Of a stretch of DNA of 64,000 nt, positions 56,756-64,000 are shown in pieces (the stretch's first letter is position 1; each line of letters starts with the position of its first letter). The translations under genes and the position numbers were made by a program. Under the pieces are notes generated by a model. It was given only the letters and a program-made list of their open reading frames with translations. It ran no database searches and had not been told where the DNA came from. The stretch spans positions 3,621,869 through 3,685,868 of the forward strand of contig PCDI01000001.1 of NCBI GenBank assembly GCA_002778195.1. The letters are read 5' to 3'. The DNA comes from Raffaelea ambrosiae (lineage: Eukaryota > Ascomycota > Sordariomycetes > Ophiostomatales > Ophiostomataceae).

Positions 56756-56989
56756 TTACCATCCACAACCAGTAGGGGTCCATTTTGCGTCGCATGCATC
56801 TGAGGCACTCATCATGATGCAGCAAAGGCAGGAGCATTCGGCGCAAGGCGTGGCATCCGCACAGCAGGTCGGGCAGCTTTGACGAGCTTGCAGCGGATTC
56901 GTGTAAGCCGGTGACATGTCAGCCGCAGGTGCAGCCAGAGCGGCTGGCAGGAGGGCGCCGAGGCCGAGAAGAATGGCGAGAGGATGCAT
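56756..56989 (-). CDS. Small secreted cysteine-rich protein, function unknown
   Basis: Single-exon, 77 residues, ATG at 56989. A clear signal peptide (MHPLAILLGLGALLPAALAA) leads into a short polar stretch (about 21-37) ending LQAR, then 40 residues with ten Cys in the pattern CX2CCX5CX2CXCXCCX8CX8C. The mature part is small, Cys-dense and lacks known hydrophobin spacing, since hydrophobins have eight Cys with CC pairs at positions 2-3 and 6-7. It could be a secreted effector-like or antimicrobial-type peptide, or a cell-wall protein. No family recognised. It stands alone between two convergent or tandem genes. Confidence 0.65.
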   Translation of the reverse strand: MHPLAILLGLGALLPAALAAPAADMSPAYTNPLQARQSCPTCCADATPCAECSCLCCIMMSASDACDAKWTPTGCGW

Positions 56990-57480
56990 GTTGAGGAATA
57001 ATAAAAAATGGGGGTTTGTTTGAAGATGATATGGTCCTGTTGTTCAGAACCGTGTTGTGATATTGTGTGGTTTTTTCTCTTTTGAGCTTGTCTTTTGGGA
57101 TTGTTTTGAAGTTTTTACCACAGAGAAAGCAGGAGAGACCGACTGTACTTATATAGACAGAAGGAAGGGCTTAGACTCTCGTTCCTCAAACTACGGGCAG
57201 CCATCTCCATCGCATGTTGATGCCAATTCATACATGCAAGTTCCAACTAACAACCACTTGTCATCTAAGTGAAGCACGCCCGCGATGCTCCTCTCCTCCC
57301 TACATCGTACTATGCAAGGAAAATTGTCCTATGACTTGAATTATAGTGAAATTCATATCGTTGATAAGGATGCTGTCCTCATGTATGGATGCCAATATTG
57401 TGTTACCCTGCATGTTTGTTGACAAGTCCAACTCGAACAGCAAGGGATGTGTGTCTTCCATGCGGGGCGGCAGCTTGGTC
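56990..57480. other. Cys-rich peptide promoter and transcription-factor 3' region
   Basis: About 490 nt. No coding pattern. Presumed promoter of the Cys-rich peptide gene on the minus strand. Confidence 0.5.
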
Positions 57481-60400
57481 TCATCCTTCGTAGCCTCCTG
57501 AAAATGCGAAAGGATCCATCTCAGGCAAGTAGTAATTAAAGAGTCCCATAATGTCAGTTCCGACAACGTCGCCACCAGTACCATACGCTCCATATCCAGG
57601 AAGGTATTGTCCATAACTGCCAGGCTCGTCGACTTGGGGTATTCCGCTGTTGGAAGCGTTGTTACTAGGCTGGATTGTTGATAACGTTGAAAGCAGTGGG
57701 CTCTGAGATGCTGTCCAATCCGGATTCTGAGTGATAGCTGCTGTGCTCTCCAACCTCACATGCGGTGGCTCATCTCTTGCTGTGGTTGCCTGACTGGCGA
57801 CGCGAGGGGTCGGGCAGGAAGAAGAAGGAGTAAAGGGTGCGTGTGGTAGTGGATGCAGTGTCACTGGGGAGACAGCTGTGCCTTCTTCTTGCTCGCGTTG
57901 GCAACTATTCACATAATCCCGGGCAATGTGCGAGAATTCAGAAATCAAGGAACCTGGAAGTGTTCCTTCACTGCTGTACTCTATGCGGCTAAAGTATCCC
58001 GCGGCCATGTCCAGGAGAGCCAAGTCGCGCTGTACCTTGGAGCTGGTGGGATTGTGGATGACAAGGTCAAACAGCGTGAGAAGTGCGGTTAATGGGATGA
58101 TGGCCAAAGACCTAGGGCAGCACTGTCAGCCATGTGCAGAACAAGATGTGCAGAGCAAGATGTGCAGAGCAAGACGACAGGAGTGAGAGCTCAGTCTTAC
58201 CATAAAGATGCATAGGGTTCAACTTCTTGGAGCGGGGTTAGTTCCAGGATGGCCCTTGCCGAGTCTACGACAGCTTGTTGCGCCGAGTCGTGCCGCTGCT
58301 GGCGCTCGAGCGAGTTGTCTCCAGGAAGGCGAGACAGGTGGTGCAGCTCGGCGTGCGAGAGAATCAAAGTGTAACTGTGGTACAGGTTGTGGACGTCCAG
58401 GGCCATAGTACGCCGTGAAAACCCAGGCGAGGCGTTGTTGCAGCTCGCAAAGGAGCCCATGTAGCGCGGGCTGCCAACACTACCACCACCCATACCAGAT
58501 CGGTTCCTCTTCTTTTGTCGAAGACTGGCCGCGGCGGGCCGATAACCGTGCACATCTGGGATGGACAGCCGCCACTCCTCCACTTCGGAGCGCAGCTGGT
58601 TGATAGCCGCAAGGCTGTACGAAGTCGAGTTGCACATCGTCCCGACAGAGAAGAGGGCCGTAAAGGTGCGCGAGAGCAGCCGCGCATGCTGGACATACAG
58701 CAGCAGCCAGTCGGGCTCGTTGCCGCCACCGGCCGACTCGCGCGAGTCGAGAGGAAAGGGGCAGGCAATGTCGCTGTCAATGAACGTCGAGCTGCGTCCA
58801 AGATGGAAGCTCATGATCTTTTCTATGGCATACAGCAGCCAAAAGGTACGACGAAACGAGGCAATGGCCGCGGCTGGCGTCCCGGGGAAGCTGCTGCTGG
58901 CCAGGTGTGCGCTGTTGGTCAAGCCCGCGGCCGCCAGGCTCTGCGCACGGCGTGATGCCTCTGACAGAATCACACGCTCGATGGACAAGCACGACACGCC
59001 GAGGCCGAAGACCGCCATGGCTGCCAGTGCCTGCAGAGTGATGAGTGAGTCGGGCAGGATCAGAAGCTCGGAAAACTGGGCCAGGGCTACCGAGAAGATG
59101 CGCCAGGCCATGCCCTTGCCCGGCTCAAAGCTGCCGCTGCCAATTCCATTGTTGTCGTTGTCGTCGTCTACGTACTGGCACCCAATGGCCAGGACAGAGT
59201 AGTAGAGGGCCGTCCAGGCCTTGCTGCTGGCCAGGCTACGGGCCAAGACATCCGGGTGTGCATTGATCGTGCGGGCCTCAAAGGCTGGCCGGTCAATAAA
59301 CGGGTACTGAGCCTGGGCGCATTCAAAGTATCGTTGAATGCACGTGGCAGAAAACTCTGGCGTGATATTGAGGCCTTGGCCAGAGCTGCCCTCTCGTCCG
59401 GATCGGCTGCCGCTGCCGGAAGCACCTACAGACAACAGAGTGCCGGGCTCCTGTATTTCTTGGGACGCTGCTTGCGTTGCTGCGTCGCTGCGCCGCAGAC
59501 GGCCGTGGATAAAGTCGTTGATGCGGCTCACCAGCTTGTTGACCTTGTTGTTTTGCAGCCGTGTCGCCAAAGACAAGAGGCGGCCTTCCGAGAAGAAGGT
59601 GAGGTGATAGCCGGCGCCTGATTGTGTGTTAGACGGAAGGAGCGGGTGGACAGGGGTGTGGTCGCGATCAGCTCTTCACGAGGAAGGAGCGACCCGTACA
59701 ACAGACGGAAAGAAACGCACCAAAAATGCCATTGCCCTGCCACGTCAATTAGCCTCGACCTGCAACCAGAAGCAAGGAAAGAATTGCGCAGAAAACAAAA
59801 GAAGCGAAAGCGAAAAAGAACGGCAAGGAAAAAGAAAGCGTCGTCTCTCTGCTCTTTTCGTCCCCCCACCACCGAACCAACCTTTACGAAGGGCGCATCC
59901 TCTCGGCTTCGAGTGGGGTCCTGAGCTCGGGCGAGCAGGTGGTCGACATAGAGCTTGGGGAAGACGTCGACGCCATCTGGGGCCACTGGCACGCTGTTCC
60001 CGTTGTTCCCGTTGCTGGACGCTGTGTCACCACACTCCTGGGCGTCTGACGACAACCTCGGCCGAGGTTCACCATCACGAAGTGGGACGGACACTGGAAC
60101 GGGCACGGACGGCGGCACGGCTGTCGCAGCCTGGACTTGCGCGACACTGACTCGCAAATGTTTGGTGACTGGAGGCAATCAGCACGGCTGCCGTTCCAGC
60201 AAAGAGGCGCAAGACACGGCCAGACTTACCGTCTCGATTTGGAACCTTCTTCCTGCCGAAGTGGCATGTTGTCTTGCGGCGCTGTGGGCGATCAGCGGGC
60301 TGTCGGAAGACGAAGAAAAAAAAAGAAACAACAACAACAAAAAAAACATTGCCGAGAACATACCACACAGTTGCCACAAGGCCTGGGATAATTGGAATCT

Positions 60401-60601
60401 GCACTTGTCCATCAGCACGCGCATGGGAAACTGCGTTCTCTGCCGGGGGGTCTCCAACGCACTGGGGCACTTCACTTTGCGAGCCTTGCAGGCGTCGCAC
60501 GACTTGTGGTCGCGCATGCCAAAAATTGGCTTTGGCGAAGCCGGCGCCACGGCCGAGGCCGGCTGGGGGGGCTCTGCGGTTGCCGGTTCCGTTTCGCTCA
60601 T
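57481..60601 (-). CDS. Zn2Cys6 fungal-specific transcription factor
   Basis: Six exons, 60601-60463, 60398-60364, 60281-60230, 60168-59878, 59617-58201 and 58111-57481, give 854 residues. The zinc cluster is split over three exons, the middle one 35 nt: CDACKARKVKC, PNSNYPRPCGNC, VRRKTTC, spacing CX2CX6CX8CX2CX6C. This spacing holds only with the chosen joins, which supports them. A polar linker is followed by VFPKLYVDHLLARAQD, then the middle homology region (FSATCIQRYFECAQAQYPFIDR to about 560) and a Pro/Ser/Thr-rich tail that may activate transcription. Intron 4 (59877-59618, 260 nt) is long for this window and its GTTCGG donor is the least secure. Target genes are unknown; the divergent ABC transporter is the obvious candidate. 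Confidence 0.85.
58132..58175. repeat. 14-nt tandem repeat in transcription-factor intron 5
   Basis: The unit CAAGATGTGCAGAG occurs twice in full (58142-58169) with partial copies on both sides. It lies inside the intron 58200-58112. Confidence 0.8.
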
Positions 60602-60845
60602 CGTCGTAAACGACAATGAGGACTGCTGAGAGATTGCTGCAGAAGGGAGTGTTCTAGGCAAGCTCGTACGAGGGGCGAGCAGGCAGCCTCTTATGGCCAT
60701 TCTGAAAAGGGGACAGGAGGCTGCTGGAGCCTGGCGGGGCCGCTAGCCGGCGCCGAGTTTCCCACTTTGGTAACTCGAACCACAACAACAACTCCCCAAT
60801 ACGGGGCTGACACCAGCATCAGGATCGTTAAGGAGGGCTACGAAC

Positions 60846-60857
60846 CCGGAGATCCGG
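60846..60857. promoter_or_regulatory. Inverted CGG-N4-CCG, candidate Zn2Cys6 binding site
   Basis: CCGGAGATCCGG contains CGG and CCG as inverted half-sites 4 nt apart, the arrangement bound by dimeric Zn2Cys6 factors. It lies 195-206 nt upstream of the transporter and about 245 nt upstream of the factor gene. Direct evidence is the sequence only. Confidence 0.4.
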
Positions 60858-60974
60858 TCAAAATGGGCTCAGCTCGATACCAGGAGCCGGAGATGAAGCA
60901 GCATCGGGTGCCCAGAGCGCCTGCAGAAAATGTCGCCTGGGTGGGACGAACTGTCTCTCTCGTCAACAATGGCG

Positions 60975-60980
60975 TATAAA
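60975..60980 (+). promoter_or_regulatory. TATA box of the ABC transporter
   Basis: TATAAA in GCGTATAAAGTC, 72 nt before the start codon at 61052. Confidence 0.45.
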
Positions 60981-61051
60981 GTCTTGAGAGACTGCAGCTG
61001 TGTGGCCACCGGCTGCCAGAGAGCCCAGTCGAACGCAGACCTCAGTGCACC

Positions 61052-64000
61052 ATGGCCAGCCCCCAATCACGCAAGACGGCGTCCGCCAGGTCCGCTGAGT
61101 CGTCCGACACAGCCACAGAGACGGCAGTTGACGCGGACTTGCCGCCCGTGGAAACACATGCTGCTGAACTGATCCGCAACTACAGCCTCGATCTGGTGCG
61201 GTCTGCCTCACGGGCCAGCAGAAGGCGCAACAACCCAGACGGTGATGATGGTGCGAACGCTTACATTGGGAGTCTGTTCGCTCTATCGCCAGCAAACCCT
61301 GCACTGGATCCTCGGGCGCCCCAGTTTAGTGCCCGTCTGTGGGCGCAAACATTGCTGCGTGCGTTCTCCGAAGACCCGGCTCGATATCCCCGGCCCAGGG
61401 CAGGCGTGGCCTACCGCAATCTCGAGGTCCATGGCTTTGGCCGTCCCACCGACTACCAGAAGGATGTGTTCAATGTCCTTCTCCAAGTGCCATTGATGCT
61501 GTACCAGTTCGTCCAAGACAGACGGCGCCAGGTCCCTATTCTGCGCGATGGGCTGGACGGACTGGTGCGCAGCGGAGAGATGCTCCTGGTCCTGGGACGG
61601 CCCGGAAGCGGCGTGACAACCCTGCTCAAGACTGTGGCTGGCGAGACCAACGGACTGGAGGTGGGTGACAAGGCGATGGTGTCCTACCAAGGTGTGTGAT
61701 CTTGCCGTTCTACGCGCCCATGGCTCTTCTTTTCTGACAACAACGGCGGCAACAGGAATTCCGATGGAGACGATTCAGAAGCGCTTCCGCGGCGAAGTCA
61801 TCTACCAGGCCGAAACCGAAGAGCATTTTCCGCAATTGACTGTGGGCCAAACGCTGTTGTTCGCCGCCCAAGCACGCACGCCACGACTGCGACTACCCGG
61901 TGTCACTCGCATGCAGTACGCAAAGCACTTGCGTGACGTGGTCATGGCCATCTTTGGCATCAGCCACACCGTCGACACACGTGTGGGCGGAGATCTGGTT
62001 CGTGGCGTGAGTGGCGGCGAGCGCAAGCGAGTTAGCATTGCCGAAGTGGCCCTGAACGGCAGTGCGGTACAATGCTGGGATAACAGCACGCGTGGCCTGG
62101 ATGGCGCCACGGCCTTGTCCTTTGCCCAGACGCTCCGTCTGTCAACGGAACTGGCCGGCACCACTGCCCTGGTTGCGATGTACCAGGCGTCCGAGGCGGC
62201 CTACCAGACTTTTGACAAGGTCTGCCTGCTGTATGAGGGGCGACAGATCTTCTTTGGCCCCGTCGCAGAAGCCAAGGCATACTTTGTTGACATGGGCTAC
62301 TTCTGCCATGAGCGACAGGCGACACCGGATTTCCTCACTTCCCTCAGCAACCCAGAGGAACGTGTTGTGCGCGAAGGGTTCGAGAATCGGGTCCCACGCA
62401 CGCCTGATGACTTTGCCGTCGCTTGGAAAGCTAGCAGCATCTACGCCCGGCTGCAGGCAGATCTAGATGCCTTCGAGGCTGAATATCCTATGGATGGCCG
62501 ATCTGTCGATGCAATGGCAACGGCACGGAAGGCTCACCAGGCAACCCTCACCTTACCCACATCTCCTTACACGATATCCTTTCCCATGCAAGTTTGGCTG
62601 TGCATGACGCGCGGCTACCAACGCATCATGGGAGACAAGACTTTCTTTGTCGTGACAGTGGCGGGCAACCTTGCCATTTCTCTGGTCCTTGGCAGTGTCT
62701 TTTACAAGCTGTCGCCTGACGCATCAAGCATCAACTCCCGCTGCATTCTGCTGTTCTTCGCCATCCTCTTCAATGCCCTCAGCAGCGCTCTTGAAATCCT
62801 GTCTCTGTTTGCCCAGCGGCCAATAGTCGAGAAGCACGCCCGCTATGCCCTCTACCAGCCTGCTGCCGAGGCCTTGGCCTCTGCTCTCTGCGAGATGCCC
62901 TCCAAGATATTGTCCACAGTGGCTTTCAATGTTCCACTGTACTTTATGGCTGATTTGCGGCACGGGGCCAACCATTTCTTCATCTATCTGCTCTTCGGGT
63001 TCACCTGCACCTTGACCATGTCTACCATTCTGCGCACCATCGGCCAAGCATCGCGTACCGTTCACCAAGCCCTGACACCGGCGGCCATGTTCATCATCGG
63101 CCTCGTCATTTACACAGGCTTCGTGTTGCCCACACGCAATATGCATGGATGGCTGCGTTGGCTCAACTACATCGATCCCATTGCATATGCATACGAAAGC
63201 TTGCTGATCAACGAGCTGAGTGGCCGCCAGTTTCCCTGCGCGTCTTTTGTGCCAGCATACCCGGGAATCCCGGCATCAGAGCGCACATGCTCCACTGCTG
63301 GTGCTGCGGCTGGTGCCGACTTTGTCCTGGGCAGTGTGATTCTCGAAGGAAGCTTCAATTATCGACGTTCGCATCTGTGGCGAAATCTTGGAATCTTGCT
63401 GGGCTTCATGGTATTCTTCTTCTGCGCATACCTCGTTGCTGCCGAATACATCAGTGCTAGTCGGTCTAAAGGAGAAATACTTGTTTTCAGAAGAGGATAC
63501 AAGAAGATCCCGGTCGAACGCAAGACGACAAAATACTTTGAAAAGTCCGAGAAACCAGAAGCTGCCGAGCATGGATCCCAGGGCGTCGAACAGATGGTGG
63601 AGAAAGAAACTGGCGGCAATATTTCGCCAGGAAAAAAACAGGACATTTTTCACTGGCGCAATGTTTGTTACGACATTCCCTACATGGGCAAGACAAGACG
63701 CCTTCTTGATCATGTGGATGGCTGGGTGAAGCCGGGCAGCCTGACGGTGCTGATGGTAAGACAAGTCGCGTTGTTGTCTGTTTTCGATTCGCTGTTTGCT
63801 AACGAGGATGCCCAGGGTGTCTCTGGTGCTGGCAAAACGACACTACTGGATGTTCTCGCCAATCGTGTTACCATGGGCGTGGTGACAGGCTCCATGCTAG
63901 TCAGTGGAGGCCCGCGAGACCGCTCATTTCAGCGCAAGACTGGATATGCACAGCAACAGGACGTCCATTTGGAAACTTCCACTGTGCGAGAAGCACTGCG
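61052..64000 (+). CDS. PDR-type ABC transporter (ABCG full-size), cut by window edge
   Basis: Three exons visible: 61052-61691, 61756-63755 and 63816 to the edge, about 941 residues of an expected 1400-1500. The N-terminus (residues 1-110) is polar, then NBD1 with a degenerate Walker A (GRPGSGVTTLLKT, Val for Lys), signature VSGGERKRVSIAE and Walker B CWDNSTRGLDGATA. TMD1 follows from about 600 (VTVAGNLAISLVLGSVFYK, RCILLFFAILFNAL, TIGQASRTVHQAL, FIIGLVIYTGFVLP) with the PDR loop NYIDPIAYAYESLLINEL. NBD2 begins with an intact Walker A GVSGAGKTTLLDVLA and YAQQQDVHLETSTVREAL. Role: plasma-membrane efflux of drugs or toxic small molecules, driven by ATP. The 60-nt intron before NBD2 has no stop and is a multiple of three. 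Confidence 0.93.

Larger units (their letters stand above)
60602..61051. promoter_or_regulatory. Shared promoter of Zn2Cys6 factor and ABC transporter
   Basis: 450 nt between two start codons. It contains TATAAA at 60975-60980, 72 nt upstream of the transporter ATG, and an inverted CCGG-AGAT-CCGG at 60846-60857. Confidence 0.6.

Noticed and set aside
1..64000. CRISPR arrays, rRNA, tRNA, transposon ends
   Set aside because: No regularly spaced repeats, no clear tRNA box A/B pairs and no long terminal repeats were seen on reading; a tRNAscan or repeat search was not possible.

Overview
The window looks like nuclear DNA of a filamentous ascomycete (Pezizomycotina, probably Sordariomycetes). Evidence: short introns of about 60-130 nt with CTAAC/CTGAC branch sites, GC-rich exons in AT-richer spacers, a HET-domain gene, a GCP5/Mod21 gene, a Zn2Cys6 factor beside a PDR-type ABC transporter, and lactose-permease-type sugar porters. 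An ophiostomatoid fungus is possible, but the order is a guess. Exon boundaries were derived by hand from splice signals, reading-frame continuity and family motifs. No database was searched.

Layout, left to right: a telomere-binding-domain gene running off the left edge (-); an FMO-type monooxygenase (+); an aromatic aminotransferase (+); a small SAM methyltransferase (-); ribosomal protein uL4 (-); a secreted GH28 pectinase (-); a HET-domain protein (+); a long Arg/Ser-rich protein with a Cys-pair tail (-); a nearly 4 kb gene-poor stretch; Pga2-like trafficking protein (-) divergent from CENP-S/Mhf1 (+); a multi-pass membrane protein (-) divergent from UTP13 (+); a class B Hsp40 (-); an MFS sugar transporter (-); a 3.3 kb spacer; splicing factor Yju2 (+); a 3.5 kb spacer with one doubtful small ORF; GCP5 (-) divergent from a GT15 mannosyltransferase (+); a WDR83/Morg1-like WD40 protein (-) divergent from FGAM synthase/ADE6 (+); a 77-residue secreted protein with ten cysteines (-); and a Zn2Cys6 transcription factor (-) divergent from a PDR-type ABC transporter (+) that runs off the right edge.

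Most of the window is housekeeping: translation, rRNA processing, splicing, purine synthesis, glycosylation, microtubule nucleation, kinetochore/DNA repair and chaperones. Accessory content is the GH28 enzyme, HET gene, sugar porter, Cys-rich secreted peptide and the terminal regulator/transporter pair. I see no transposon, CRISPR array or tRNA that I can support.

The most interesting observations are the divergent Zn2Cys6/PDR pair with a CGG-N4-CCG site in its shared promoter; a Val replacing the Walker A Lys in transporter NBD1; two introns whose retention keeps the frame, one directly before the NBD2 Walker A; a repeated GTTCGN 5' splice-site variant; a large CACGTG inverted repeat upstream of uL4; and the ten-cysteine peptide.
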